Part shown: piece by piece, positions 46,303 to 55,275 of the stretch
Position numbering within the stretch: position 1 is the stretch's first letter
How the letters are laid out: every line of letters begins with the position of its first letter
DNA from: Oceanidesulfovibrio indonesiensis
GTDB lineage: Bacteria; Desulfobacterota; Desulfovibrionia; Desulfovibrionales; Desulfovibrionaceae
Direction of reading: 5' to 3'
Assembly (NCBI RefSeq): GCF_007625075.1
Contig: NZ_QMIE01000012.1
Span: 1-64,000 of the forward strand
DNA: 64,000 nucleotides
The notes under the pieces: model-generated
What the model was told of the DNA's origin: nothing
Seen by the model: the letters and a program-made list of their open reading frames with translations, nothing else
Databases searched by the model: none
Position numbers and translations under genes: made by a program

Positions 46303-47481
46303 ATGCAGCGACTCAATCCCGACCCGCAATTTGTACGGGAGCTGCAGGGCGTGGGCGGCGATGCCCTCACCAAGTGCTATCAGTGCGCGACCTGCAGCGT
46401 GGCGTGTCCCATATCGCCCTCCAGTCAGCCGTATCCCCGCAAGGAGATGATCTGGGCGCAATGGGGACTCAAGGACAAACTCATGACGGACATCGACGTC
46501 TGGCTGTGCCACAACTGCGGCACGTGCTCGGACCTATGTCCCCGCGGGGCCAAGCCCGGCGATCTGCTGGCGGCCATCCGCAACATGACATACCGCTCCA
46601 TTGCCGGCCCCGCCGTGATGGGCAAGTGGATGAGCTCCGTCAAACATCTGCCCGTGCTGGCCGGCATTCCGGCAGTCATCTATCTGGTGATCTGGATCAT
46701 CATGGCGGCGATCCGCGGCACCGCGTTCCCTCTCACCGAAGACGGCCATGTGGTGTACGGTCTGCTCTTCCCGGGCGACTACACCATCGATCCCATCTTC
46801 GGTCTGGCCGCACTCTACGTGATCTACACCTTCTACGTCGGCGTGAAGAATCTGCTCAAGCGTTTCGAACCGGAAGGCGAGGTGATCTTTGTGGGCGGCA
46901 AGAAGCCGAGCATGCTGCGCGCCCTGTGGGACACCATTATCGGCGAGATCGTTACGCACAAGAAGTTCGCCGACTGCGGCGAGGACAAGGCGCCCCGCAA
47001 GATTGGGCATCTGGCCATCTTCTACGCCTTCATCGCCTTGTTCATCGTGACCAGCATCGTGGCCGTGGGCCACTGGGGGCCGGTGTTCCTGGGCTGGGTC
47101 GGTGTGGATGTCCACCAGCTTCACACGCCGATTCCGCTGACATCGCCCATCAAACTGCTGGCGAACCTGGGCGCCGTCCTGGGCATCGTCGGACTGGTCC
47201 TCCTGACCGCGAAGCGCGTGGCCAAAGATCCCAAGAAGTCCGAGAACAGCTACTACGACTGGTATCTGCTCGGCGTCATCTGGGCTATCTTCCTCACCGG
47301 CATCGGCAGCCAGCTTCTGCGGTTGGCGAATGTCAAATACCTGGCCTACCCCACCTACTATCTCCACCTGGTGGCGGTATTCATGCTACTCGCCTACCTG
47401 CCTTGGACCAAGCTCGGCCACTTCGTCTACCGGACAGCCGCGCTGGCGTATGCACGTCGCATAGGCCGCAAGGTCATGTAG
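46303..47481 (+). CDS. qmoC: Quinone-interacting membrane-bound oxidoreductase subunit C (QmoC)
   Basis: 392 residues. It combines an HdrC-like N-terminal part with two 4Fe-4S motifs (CYQCATCSVACP and CHNCGTCSDLCP) and a membrane part with about six segments, resembling NarI/DsrM-type cytochrome b. It anchors the complex and exchanges electrons with the quinone pool. AGGAGG precedes the ATG. Confidence 0.96.
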   Translation: MQRLNPDPQFVRELQGVGGDALTKCYQCATCSVACPISPSSQPYPRKEMIWAQWGLKDKLMTDIDVWLCHNCGTCSDLCPRGAKPGDLLAAIRNMTYRSIAGPAVMGKWMSSVKHLPVLAGIPAVIYLVIWIIMAAIRGTAFPLTEDGHVVYGLLFPGDYTIDPIFGLAALYVIYTFYVGVKNLLKRFEPEGEVIFVGGKKPSMLRALWDTIIGEIVTHKKFADCGEDKAPRKIGHLAIFYAFIALFIVTSIVAVGHWGPVFLGWVGVDVHQLHTPIPLTSPIKLLANLGAVLGIVGLVLLTAKRVAKDPKKSENSYYDWYLLGVIWAIFLTGIGSQLLRLANVKYLAYPTYYLHLVAVFMLLAYLPWTKLGHFVYRTAALAYARRIGRKVM

Positions 47482-47531
47482 GGCTTCAGGAATTAACAGG
47501 GAACAATCTTTGACGATAAATGGAGGCCGTT

Positions 47532-48266
47532 ATGTCTGACGAAGGACGCAGGGTGATCAAGATGGAGTCCATCCTGGCCCTCATGGCCGGCAAGAGCGGC
47601 GGCGAAGTGTCCGACCTGCTCGCCTTCCTGACCCAGCGTGACCTGAACGCCGAGGAAGAAAGCGTGGTCCAGCCGCTGGCCAAAGCGTGGCTCATGAGCA
47701 AAATCCCCGGATTGATGAACGTGGAATACCAGGAAAGCGATGTCTTCGAGAGCTGGGCCGCCAGCCAGTCGAAGAAACTGGGCGGCGAGAACGTCTCCAT
47801 CGCTCCTATCCCCGAGAGCGAGATGGCGCCCATCAATGTGGTGCTGGATACGCTCCGCAGCAACGACGCAACCATCAGCGAGCAGGCCGAGAAAATCGCC
47901 GAGCTCGAAGCCAAGGTCGAAGAGCTCGAGCCTTATGTCGGCAAGTCCGAAAAGCTCGAGAAGGAAGTGGAGCAGCTCAAGTCCAAGGTCGAGTCTCTGG
48001 AGGCCGAGAAAGCCGAGCAGGCCGAGAAGATTGCCGAGTTCGAAGGGAAGCTTCCGGTGGCCGAGGATGAGCTCAACGCCACCATCAAGGACATCGTCAC
48101 CAAGGCGCTCAAGGATGCCGTGGCGACCGTGCCCGTTGGCGCTGCCGCAGCAGCCGGTGCAGAAGCCGGCGAGGCTGCCGCCGCCGAGCCCGAGGAAGAA
48201 GCCGGCGTGCCGGACAGCTTCGGCTTCGGTGCTTCCGGGTCCGACGGCGACGGCTTCGGATTCTAG
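47532..48266 (+). CDS. Qmo-linked acidic coiled-coil protein of unknown function
   Basis: 244 residues, no signal peptide. Residues about 1-90 form a conserved-looking globular or helical part (LMAGKSGGEVSDLLAFLTQ, ESWAASQSKKLGG). About 105-170 is a Glu/Lys-rich coiled coil, followed by an Ala/Glu-rich stretch and a C-terminal SFGFGASGSDGDGFGF. GGAGG five bases before ATG 47532 sets the start. It sits immediately after qmoC and before a strong terminator, the place of the promoter-distal gene studied with qmoABC in D. vulgaris, whose loss matters for sulfate growth. It may organise or assist Qmo-AprBA contact; this is inference. Confidence 0.8.
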   Translation: MSDEGRRVIKMESILALMAGKSGGEVSDLLAFLTQRDLNAEEESVVQPLAKAWLMSKIPGLMNVEYQESDVFESWAASQSKKLGGENVSIAPIPESEMAPINVVLDTLRSNDATISEQAEKIAELEAKVEELEPYVGKSEKLEKEVEQLKSKVESLEAEKAEQAEKIAEFEGKLPVAEDELNATIKDIVTKALKDAVATVPVGAAAAAGAEAGEAAAAEPEEEAGVPDSFGFGASGSDGDGFGF

Positions 48267-48288
48267 AGCCTGACCGTATAATAGCACA

Positions 48289-48336
48289 AATAAAACGCCC
48301 CGATGCCGGTTAGCCGGCATCGGGGCGTTTTATTTG
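48289..48336 (+). terminator. Strong intrinsic terminator of the aprBA-qmo unit
   Basis: A 22-bp perfect stem starts AAATAAAACGCCCC and mirrors to GGGGCGTTTTATTT around a TTAG loop, with T-rich ends on both strands. It lies 23 bases after the coiled-coil gene stop and is the clearest terminator in the window. Confidence 0.95.
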
Positions 48337-48353
48337 TACTGGCAATAATGGCG

Positions 48354-48455
48354 AGGGCTTTGCCCTCGCGCTCCCATCAGGAAGCTATGCTCCCTGGACC
48401 CAGGATTGGGGGGCCGGGAACCATTGGGTATGGGGCAAGTCCCCAAAAGGGGGCT
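48354..48455. repeat. Multi-hairpin intergenic repeat, copy B
   Basis: It aligns with copy A at 1178-1289 over the GAGGGCT-TGCCCTCGCGCTCCC, GGAAGCT and CTGGACCCA parts, then diverges into GGGG/CCCC-rich stems. It fills the space between the qmo terminator and the stop codon of the convergent ahbA gene. Confidence 0.65.
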
Positions 48456-48912
48456 AGTCCTCGTCGTCCTCCATCTTGAATTCGACCTTTATTTTGTAGA
48501 GCTTCTCAGCCGGCATGTTGAGGACTTCGATGCCGGTTTTTTCGGATATCTCGGCCAGGGTATCGCACACGGCGTCCCAGGAAGGGCCGATGAAGGTGAA
48601 CCAGATGTTGTAGTAATGGTCGCGCAGGTAGTTGTGCGTGACGCCGAGATAGCTGTTCACGGTCTCCACAAAGGAGTCGATCTGATCTTCAGGAACGTGA
48701 GCGGCGCAGAGGGTGGAACGGAAGCCGAGCTTCCGGGACTGGAAGTTCGCTCCGATACGGCGAATGATGCCGCGGCCCTTGAGGGCGCGAACGCGGGCAA
48801 GCACTTCGGACTCGGTCAGGCCGATCTCGTCGCCAAGGACCTGATATGGGCGCGATGCCAGGGGAAAGCCGGACTGGATGCGGTCGAGTATCTTCTTGTC
48901 GTATGTGTCCAT
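48454..48912 (-). CDS. ahbA: Siroheme decarboxylase subunit, AhbA-like (Lrp/AsnC fold)
   Basis: 152 residues. The N-terminal winged-helix part (TYDKKILDRIQSGF, LTESEVLARVRALK) resembles AsnC/Lrp regulators, followed by RRIGANFQSRKLGFRSTLCAAHVPED and the VTHNYLRDHYYNIWFTF block of Ahb decarboxylases. The IRRIGA/STLCAA pattern fits AhbA better than AhbB. With AhbB it converts siroheme to 12,18-didecarboxysiroheme. It is the last gene of the ahbC-hemB-ahbD-ahbA cluster. AhbB was not found in the window. Confidence 0.85.
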   Translation of the reverse strand: MDTYDKKILDRIQSGFPLASRPYQVLGDEIGLTESEVLARVRALKGRGIIRRIGANFQSRKLGFRSTLCAAHVPEDQIDSFVETVNSYLGVTHNYLRDHYYNIWFTFIGPSWDAVCDTLAEISEKTGIEVLNMPAEKLYKIKVEFKMEDDED

Positions 48913-48979
48913 GCGAAATGGCTCGTGTGTTGGGATGTGGAACACTGATGCCCGGGTGCGCCGCGTGTGCTGTTCCGGG

Positions 48980-50203
48980 TCACTCGGCCTTGGCGCGCAA
49001 CTTCCTGGGCGTGTAAGAGCACAGAGGCTCCTCGGCCATGTAGTTTCCGCGCATGGTCTGGGCCCGGGCACGACAGCCGCCGCACACGCGGTGAAACTCG
49101 CACGGGCCGCATTTGCCTTCATAATCCGCAGGGTTGCGGAATTGCTTGAACGGTTTGGAGTTCTTCCAGATTTCCGGGAAGGGCGTCTGTTTCACCTGGC
49201 CACAGTCGAGGTCCAGGTAGCCGCAGGGCTGCACCTGGCCGGTGTGGGAGATGAAGCAGAACCCGGTGCCGCCAAGACAGCCGCGGGTCATTGCGTCCAT
49301 GCCGAAATTCTCGCGCGAGACAGGCACCCCTTCCTCGGCCGCGCGCTGTCGCATGATGCGGTAATAGTGCGGGGCGCAGGTCGCCTTCAGATGCATGTTC
49401 GTGGTCTTGCGGAAGTCGTAGAACCAGTTGAGCACCTGCTCGTACTCCTCGGCGCCGATCACTTCTTCGCGGATGGAGGCGGCGCGGCCCGTGGGCACCA
49501 GGAGGAAGATATGCCACGCCGCGGCGCCGAGATCCTCGGCCAGGTGGAATATCTCCTTGAAGTTGTGCATGTTGTTGCGCGTCACCGTGGTGTTGATCTG
49601 GAACTCCAGGCCCGCATCCTTGAGGTGCTGGATGCCGCGCAAGGCGGCGTCGAACGCGCCTTCCCCGCCGCGGAACGGATCATGGCTGGCGGCGTTGGGG
49701 CCGTCGATGGAGATGGAGCAGCGCTGGATGCCGGCTTCCTTGATCTGTCTGGCGTTCTCGGCGGTGATCAAGGTGCCGTTGGGGGCCATGACGCAGCGCA
49801 GCCCCTTGTCGTTGGCGTAGGATACGAGCTCGAAAATGTCGTGGCGCAGCAGCGGCTCGCCGCCGGTGAAGATGATGATGGGATCGCCTACCTGGGGAAA
49901 CGTGTCGATGAGCGCCTTGCATTCCTCAGTGGAAAGCTCGCCGGGGTAGGGCTCCATGTGCGCCTCGGCCCGGCAATGGCGGCAGGCCAGGTTGCACGAG
50001 CGGGTGACCTCCCAGGCGATGAGCCGGCAGGCCGGCGTCCCTTCGTCGTCTATGGCCGTGGGCGGGCCGCCCTTGCCATGGGGATGCTTGTTCAGGTCGG
50101 AGCCAGGATGTCCGCCCGGATGCTCGTTGGGATGTCCGGCAGCCTTCTCGGAATGCGGGTGTTGGTGGTCCGGGGGCGTCGGATGAGTCGAATGGTGCGT
50201 CAT
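48980..50203 (-). CDS. ahbD: Heme b synthase AhbD (radical SAM), with His-rich N-terminus
   Basis: 407 residues. It oxidatively decarboxylates the propionates of Fe-coproporphyrin III to give heme b. The radical SAM Cys set is CNLACRHC (70-77), followed by FTGGEPLLR and the SPASM-type C-terminal Cys (RGCLGGTGFCFIS, QPCGYLDLDC, CGPCEFHRVCGGC). The first 43 residues contain 11 His in an HPG-rich extension, a possible metal or heme-handling tail. It starts 2 bases after hemB. Confidence 0.9.
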   Translation of the reverse strand: MTHHSTHPTPPDHQHPHSEKAAGHPNEHPGGHPGSDLNKHPHGKGGPPTAIDDEGTPACRLIAWEVTRSCNLACRHCRAEAHMEPYPGELSTEECKALIDTFPQVGDPIIIFTGGEPLLRHDIFELVSYANDKGLRCVMAPNGTLITAENARQIKEAGIQRCSISIDGPNAASHDPFRGGEGAFDAALRGIQHLKDAGLEFQINTTVTRNNMHNFKEIFHLAEDLGAAAWHIFLLVPTGRAASIREEVIGAEEYEQVLNWFYDFRKTTNMHLKATCAPHYYRIMRQRAAEEGVPVSRENFGMDAMTRGCLGGTGFCFISHTGQVQPCGYLDLDCGQVKQTPFPEIWKNSKPFKQFRNPADYEGKCGPCEFHRVCGGCRARAQTMRGNYMAEEPLCSYTPRKLRAKAE

Positions 50204-50205
50204 GC

Positions 50206-51195
50206 TTATGATCTCGGTATGAGCTCCTTCTCCAGGAGCTCGGTGGTGAAGTAGCTGAGAATGAGGTCCGCCCCGGCGCGTTTGATGGCTGTGAGGGACT
50301 CGATGGCTGTGGCCGTGGGATCCAGCCAGCCTTCTTTTCCCGCGGCCTTGATCATGGAATACTCGCCGCTCACCTGATAGGCCGACAACGGGCAGTCGAA
50401 CCGCTCGCGAAGGTCGCGGAGCACGTCGAGATATGGGAGCGCCGGCTTGACCATGAGGGCGTCTGCGCCTTCCTCCAGGTCCGCGGCCGCTTCGCGCAGG
50501 CCCTCGCGTGCATTGGCGATATCCATCTGGTAGCTGCGGCGGTCGCCGAACGCGGGGGTGGATTCGGCCGCCTCCCGGAAAGGACCATAGAACGCCGAGG
50601 CGTACTTGACCGCGTAGGAAATGATGGGAATGTGGGAGTAGCCGTCCTTGTCAAGGATCTGCCGGATGGCCGCCACGCGGCCGTCCATCATGTCGGACGG
50701 CGCCACGATGTCCGCACCGGCGCGGGCGTGGGACAGCGCGGCGCGGGCCAGCAACTCAAGCGTTGGATCGTTCTGCACCTCGCCGCCGCGGATGAGCCCG
50801 CAGTGACCGTGGGAGGTGTACTCGCACAGACACACGTCGGTGATGACCACGAGATCCGGAAAGTTCTCCTTGAGCTCGCGCACGGCCTGCTGGACGATGC
50901 CTTCCTCGGCATAGGCCTGTGAGCCGCGTTCGTCCTTCTCTTTCGGGATGCCGAAAAGGATGACGGACTTGAGCCCAGCAGTTTTGCCGCGGCCCACGGT
51001 CTCCAGCAGGGCGGAAAGGCCGAGCTGGCTCTGTCCGGGCATGGCGCCGATGGGCTTCACCACATCCGGGTTTTCGTGCTCCACGACGAAGTACGGCTGC
51101 ACGAGGTCGTTGCCTGTCAGGCGCGTTTCCCGGAACAGCGAACGCAGGGCCTCGGTGCGTCTGAGCCGTCTGCCGCGATGGAATCGGCTCTCCAT
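50206..51195 (-). CDS. hemB: Delta-aminolevulinic acid dehydratase (porphobilinogen synthase)
   Basis: 329 residues. It condenses two 5-aminolevulinate molecules to porphobilinogen. The zinc-type Cys cluster [14 protein letters not shown] is near 115-130, the catalytic lysines lie in [18 protein letters not shown] and VKPALPYLD, and GEYSMIKAA is present. GAGGAG precedes the ATG. It sits between the two radical-SAM heme genes. Confidence 0.96.
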   Translation of the reverse strand: MESRFHRGRRLRRTEALRSLFRETRLTGNDLVQPYFVVEHENPDVVKPIGAMPGQSQLGLSALLETVGRGKTAGLKSVILFGIPKEKDERGSQAYAEEGIVQQAVRELKENFPDLVVITDVCLCEYTSHGHCGLIRGGEVQNDPTLELLARAALSHARAGADIVAPSDMMDGRVAAIRQILDKDGYSHIPIISYAVKYASAFYGPFREAAESTPAFGDRRSYQMDIANAREGLREAAADLEEGADALMVKPALPYLDVLRDLRERFDCPLSAYQVSGEYSMIKAAGKEGWLDPTATAIESLTAIKRAGADLILSYFTTELLEKELIPRS

Positions 51196-51197
51196 GG

Positions 51198-52385
51198 CTA
51201 TTCTCCTCGGCTGATTTCCTCGTCGGTCAGGTAGCAGGCGGGATCTTCGGCCCAGACGTCGCCGTACACCGCTTCAGCGCGGGCGCGGAAGTTGCCGCCG
51301 CAGATATCCAGGAACCGGCAGGTGCTGCACCGTCCCTTCACGTGGGAGCGCTTGTCCTTGAGCTGGGGCAGCAGTTCAAGAGTTTCGTCCATCCAGATCT
51401 CGGAGAAGGGCCGCTCGAGCACGTTGCCGAAAGTGTGGTTGCGCCAGAACTGGTCCGCGTGGACCTGGCCGTCCCAGGAGATGCAGCCGATGCCGCGGCC
51501 GGAGTTGTTGCCCTCGTTGAAGGACAAAAGCTCCATGACTTCCTCGGCGCGTTCGGGATCTTCGCGCAGCAGGCGGAAGTACACGTATGGGCCGTCGGCG
51601 TGGTTGTCTACGGTAAGCACTTCCTTGGGCATGCCGGCGTCGTGCAGCTCGCGGGTGCGATCCATGATGAGGTCGACCACGTCGCGCGTTTCCTGGTGGT
51701 CCAGATCTTCCTTCACGAGTTCGGAGCCGCGGCCGGAGTAGACCAGGTGGTAGAAGCAGATGCGGGGGATGTCGCGTTCCTTGATGAGATCAAAGAGGAG
51801 CGGGACTTCCTGGACGTTGCGCTTGTTGATGGTGAAGCGCAGGCCCACCTTGAGGCCCTCGGCCTGGCAGTTCTCGATGCCTTGCATGGCTTTGTCGAAA
51901 GAGCCGGGCACGCCGCGGAACTTGTCGTGGATTTCGGGCCCGCCGTCCAGGGAAATGCCTACGTAGGAGAGACCGACGTCCTTGAGCTCGCGGGCTTTTT
52001 CCTTGGTGATCAGGGTGCCGTTGGTGGAGATAACGGCGCGCATGCCTTTCTCGACAGCAAAGTTGGCGAGTTCCGTGAGGTCCTTGCGCACCAGGGGCTC
52101 GCCGCCGGAGAAGAGCATGACCGGAGCGCCGAACTGCGCCAGGTCGCTGATGATCTCCTTGCCCTGCTCGGTGGAGATGGCGTCGCGGCCGTCTTCCTCC
52201 AGAGCTTTGGCGTAACAGTGCACGCACTTCAGGTTGCAGCGGCGGGTCATGTTCCAGACCACCACGGGCTTCTTGTCCTTGGAGAACTGAAGCAGATGGG
52301 AGGGCAGGGTGCCGGAGTCGCGGCCGTAGCGGAGCGCGTCCGAGGGTTCTATCTGGCCGCAGTAGAGCTTGGAAATACCTATCAT
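51198..52385 (-). CDS. ahbC: 12,18-didecarboxysiroheme deacetylase AhbC (Fe-coproporphyrin III synthase)
   Basis: 395 residues. It is the radical SAM enzyme that removes the two acetate groups of 12,18-didecarboxysiroheme. It starts [22 protein letters not shown], a family-specific N-terminus, followed by the radical SAM motif CNLKCVHC (50-57) and [12 protein letters not shown]. The SPASM-like Cys set is in [20 protein letters not shown]. It is the first gene of the heme cluster. AAGG precedes the ATG. Confidence 0.9.
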   Translation of the reverse strand: MIGISKLYCGQIEPSDALRYGRDSGTLPSHLLQFSKDKKPVVVWNMTRRCNLKCVHCYAKALEEDGRDAISTEQGKEIISDLAQFGAPVMLFSGGEPLVRKDLTELANFAVEKGMRAVISTNGTLITKEKARELKDVGLSYVGISLDGGPEIHDKFRGVPGSFDKAMQGIENCQAEGLKVGLRFTINKRNVQEVPLLFDLIKERDIPRICFYHLVYSGRGSELVKEDLDHQETRDVVDLIMDRTRELHDAGMPKEVLTVDNHADGPYVYFRLLREDPERAEEVMELLSFNEGNNSGRGIGCISWDGQVHADQFWRNHTFGNVLERPFSEIWMDETLELLPQLKDKRSHVKGRCSTCRFLDICGGNFRARAEAVYGDVWAEDPACYLTDEEISRGE

Positions 52386-52726
52386 GAATACTACCTTCGT
52401 TTTGGGTGGCTTCGCCGGGCGTCAGCATTACGTCGACGAGGTCAGTCCTGTACCAAAATACACGCCTTAAGGACAGGAAAAAGGCACGCCCCGGATTACG
52501 GCATGAATACTGGATTCCGGCGGCTGCCGCGCCCGGGGAATATTGCTGCCTGGAGCACGAAGTAGATCACTTTGCGCTTTCGCGGCGCCCGGAATGCAAT
52601 TCGCTTCCGTATGACCGAATAACCGGCGAGCGAGCGTACAAGAGTTTTCTGCTCATGGGAATATAAGGACTGGCGAAGCCATGGCAAGGCCGGCGCCAGT
52701 CCTCGGCTTGCGGGGAAAATCAGAAA
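52386..52726. other. Intergenic region upstream of ahbC
   Basis: 341 bases without a gene. Near the lipoprotein gene there is a 9-bp stem (GGACTGGCG at 52667-52675 with CGCCAGTCC at 52694-52702), probably the end of the minus-strand lipoprotein transcript, though with no strong T-run. Nearer ahbC, no clear -10/-35 pair or operator could be recognised. Confidence 0.45.
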
Positions 52727-53506
52727 TCAGAGCAGGCTGTCGGTCACAGGGATGCGGCCGGTGTCTGCGCTCGGGATGTCCCTGCTCTGGACGTTCCGGG
52801 CATCCTGCGGCGCGGGATCGCCCAGGGCGCTGCCTTCGCGTTGTTCCCGGGCCAGTTGCTGCTCCACGCCCTTCTGTATCCACTGTTTGACGGGTTTGCT
52901 CATGGAAAGGCCCAGCGAAGCGCTGATGGCGTACAGTGGGTCGGCAGGCATGGACGTGCGCTTGTAGAAGAGAATGTAGTCCTTGGTGTACTCGGGCCGC
53001 ATGGCGCCGGAGTGAGCGATGGACCAGAGCAACTGGCCGTTGTAGGCGTCGTAGATTTCAAGCTTCAGGGAGAGGTCGGACTTGCCTGAAGCGCCGCCGG
53101 CCATGAGTTGCTGTACGGAACCGGTGACGGCGAGGTCCGCTCCCTTTGCCCTGGCGAGAGCCACGGCTCTGGCCTGGCCCGTATACCGTTCGTGCTCCAG
53201 GAACTCGAAGACAGGGAAGACACGCTCGCGAGCCCAGATTTCGAAGACGTAGCGGGAGACCTCTTTGGCGTAGTATGGACCGTCGGCCATGGCCTGCTGC
53301 ATGCGGAAGGGGATGAACACGGCGGTGAGCGGGCGGGAGGGCAGTTCGTTCGGCTGCACATAGATGGACGGCTCGTACGGCCGCTGCACCCATTTCTCGG
53401 TTGTCAGAACAGGTGTGCTGCCGAGATCGTAGTCGGCGGAGACGCCGCAGCCTGCGACGAATAACGCGGCAAGCAGGGCGAGTATGGTGACGCGCGTCGG
53501 AAACAT
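52727..53506 (-). CDS. Outer-membrane-type lipoprotein with CsgG/LpoB-like domain
   Basis: 259 residues. Signal peptide with lipobox LFVAGC (Cys near 20), so the mature protein is lipid-anchored. The body has an alternating strand/helix pattern with ARAKGADLAVTGSVQQL and YDAYNGQLLWSIAHSG, reminiscent of CsgG/LpoB-type folds. The C-terminus is polar. AAGGAGG precedes the ATG. The function is not established; it lies ahead of ahbC and behind a small helical-protein gene. Confidence 0.65.
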   Translation of the reverse strand: MFPTRVTILALLAALFVAGCGVSADYDLGSTPVLTTEKWVQRPYEPSIYVQPNELPSRPLTAVFIPFRMQQAMADGPYYAKEVSRYVFEIWARERVFPVFEFLEHERYTGQARAVALARAKGADLAVTGSVQQLMAGGASGKSDLSLKLEIYDAYNGQLLWSIAHSGAMRPEYTKDYILFYKRTSMPADPLYAISASLGLSMSKPVKQWIQKGVEQQLAREQREGSALGDPAPQDARNVQSRDIPSADTGRIPVTDSLL

Positions 53507-53653
53507 GACGGGTGCCTCCTTGGGGGTCGGCTTGCAATAGCCGGCTGTGCCGGCACTTCCTGTCCGGACCGGGATGGTCCGCACTGTATTGCCGAAACAG
53601 AAAGCAATTTCCGCGCCAGCGTATAGTGCGAATGAGTCAGTTCGCTTTCGCGG

Positions 53654-53989
53654 CTATTGCAGCATGGACGTGGGTGAAGGCGCCGTCTGCACCGTTTCTA
53701 TGAGCTGGTCTCGTGACTGGATCAGGCTCTGGCGCAGCTGCATGCGTTTTTCTGGTGAGAGGCGACGGAACTCGGGTTTGGAGGCGAGCTTGTCCAACTG
53801 TTCCATTTCTGCCTGGATGCGCTTGATCTTGGCGTAGAACTTGTGCTGACGCGGCCACAGGCGCTGGGCGATCACGGCCAGATCGCGCAGTTCGCGCGCG
53901 AGGACGCGGAATGATTCCGGCTCGAGTTCACGGGCGATGCGCCGCCGTTCGCGGTGCTCATGGAACTTGGTCTTGAACCAGTCGAGCAT
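53654..53989 (-). CDS. Small basic helical protein of unknown function
   Basis: 111 residues with no membrane segment or signal. It is Arg/Lys/Glu-rich and mostly helical (MLDWFKTKFHEHRERRRIA to about residue 95), with a polar tail. A clear GGGAGG precedes the ATG. It lies 15 bases after the Yip1-type gene and probably shares its transcript. No family is recognised. Confidence 0.6.
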   Translation of the reverse strand: MLDWFKTKFHEHRERRRIARELEPESFRVLARELRDLAVIAQRLWPRQHKFYAKIKRIQAEMEQLDKLASKPEFRRLSPEKRMQLRQSLIQSRDQLIETVQTAPSPTSMLQ

Positions 53990-54004
53990 GTGTACCTCCC
54001 TCTA

Positions 54005-55174
54005 TCAATTCGGCGGCACGAACCCACCAACGACATAGGTGAAAGCAAACACGAGGAGGAACAGAGCAAAGACGAACATGCAGCCCATGGCGGCGATGAC
54101 TCGCGGATACGTCGTTTTGTGTATGTTTTTGTAGGCGATGACGGTGACGGTCAGGCTCCAGAGCATGGAAACCATGGGACCGACGACAGGGATGACGGCC
54201 AGCACGAGAGGGGCCGAGCCGTATGTTGCTCCGCGGAATGTCCCCTCGAACCCGGAGGAACTGGCGCGGAACAGGTTCAGGAATACATGGGTGAGTCCGG
54301 CCGACAAAAGGATCATGACGGCGAATATCACCGGATAAACCAGGAGCATGAGCGCGGGGGCAATGCCCAGGCTGTCCAGACCTCCCATGGGATCTGTCCC
54401 CATCTGCCCGAACGGCTGATCCATCGATCCGTCGCCCATCATCTGGCCGGTGTAGAGGCCGAGCATGTCCCACATATATTGAATGACGGCGTAGAACTCC
54501 GAAAGCAGCAGGTAGAACACCATGGGCCGGAGGATGCCGCCGCCAACCTTCATTTGCCTGAAGAAACTGGGAGCATGGAACATTGCCAGCCGGATGGTCT
54601 GGGCCAGGCCGCCGAAGAATCCGTATCTGTGCAGGTCCTCCCATGGTACAGTCCTTCCTGCATCGCCGGAGCCTCCGGCCCCGGCAAACCGACCGGAGGA
54701 ATCGCTGCCCGGCGAATCGCCCATGGACTCGAGCCGGTTCCAGATATCCCCTTCGGTCATGGGAGGTCCCTGGATCGCGTCGGGGTCGCGGGAGGGCTCG
54801 TAGTCGTCCTCCACGTCCGGAGTCGGCACTTCGCGCGCCTCCATGGCGTCCTGCCCGGAATCCGCTTCCGGGTAATAGATGTCGTCCTCTTCTTCCTCGG
54901 ATTCATATCCCGAGGCATCGATTTTCTGGCTCTCGTACGTCGAGGCTTCATGCTGGGGAGGCGGCGATGATTCGTGCGGTGGCAAAGGGGCGCTCGGAGA
55001 ATCGGCGGGCGTTTCTTCCGGTTCGTCGCCGAAGTGTATGGGCCGCTCCTGGGGCAGCTCCCGGAACTTGAATTTATGACGGCATTTCGGGCAGGTCGCC
55101 ACCTGCGCCGTAGGTGGAATCTTGTCTTCCGGGAGTTCCCGGGCGAATCCGCATTCCGGACAAATTATTTGCAT
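54005..55174 (-). CDS. Zinc-ribbon and Yip1-type membrane protein
   Basis: 389 residues. The first 40 residues form an MJ0042-type zinc ribbon (CPECG at 5-9, CPKC at 28-31). An acidic, Ser/Pro/Glu-rich linker (about 45-170) follows, then a membrane domain (from about 185) with five or so segments and TFRGATYGSAPLVLAVIPVVGP, as in Yip1 proteins. Similar zinc-ribbon/Yip1 proteins are common in delta-type proteobacteria, with unknown function. Confidence 0.75.
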   Translation of the reverse strand: MQIICPECGFARELPEDKIPPTAQVATCPKCRHKFKFRELPQERPIHFGDEPEETPADSPSAPLPPHESSPPPQHEASTYESQKIDASGYESEEEEDDIYYPEADSGQDAMEAREVPTPDVEDDYEPSRDPDAIQGPPMTEGDIWNRLESMGDSPGSDSSGRFAGAGGSGDAGRTVPWEDLHRYGFFGGLAQTIRLAMFHAPSFFRQMKVGGGILRPMVFYLLLSEFYAVIQYMWDMLGLYTGQMMGDGSMDQPFGQMGTDPMGGLDSLGIAPALMLLVYPVIFAVMILLSAGLTHVFLNLFRASSSGFEGTFRGATYGSAPLVLAVIPVVGPMVSMLWSLTVTVIAYKNIHKTTYPRVIAAMGCMFVFALFLLVFAFTYVVGGFVPPN

Positions 55175-55275
55175 GTGATGAATATCCTAAAACATGAAGA
55201 TGTAGCCGGAGGAGCGCAGAGCTGCCCACGGCGCTTGGCTGTATTTTTTCATAATACGTCTTCGCATTCCCATGA

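Noticed and set aside
42661-46512. Very long open frame antisense to qmoA and qmoB
   Set aside because: It mirrors the third-position GC bias of the real genes, encodes His/Leu/Val-rich nonsense-like protein and has no family motifs.
48278-48283. Perfect TATAAT
   Set aside because: It lies six bases before a strong terminator and has no matching -35 (TTCGGA at 16-base spacing), so it is probably chance.
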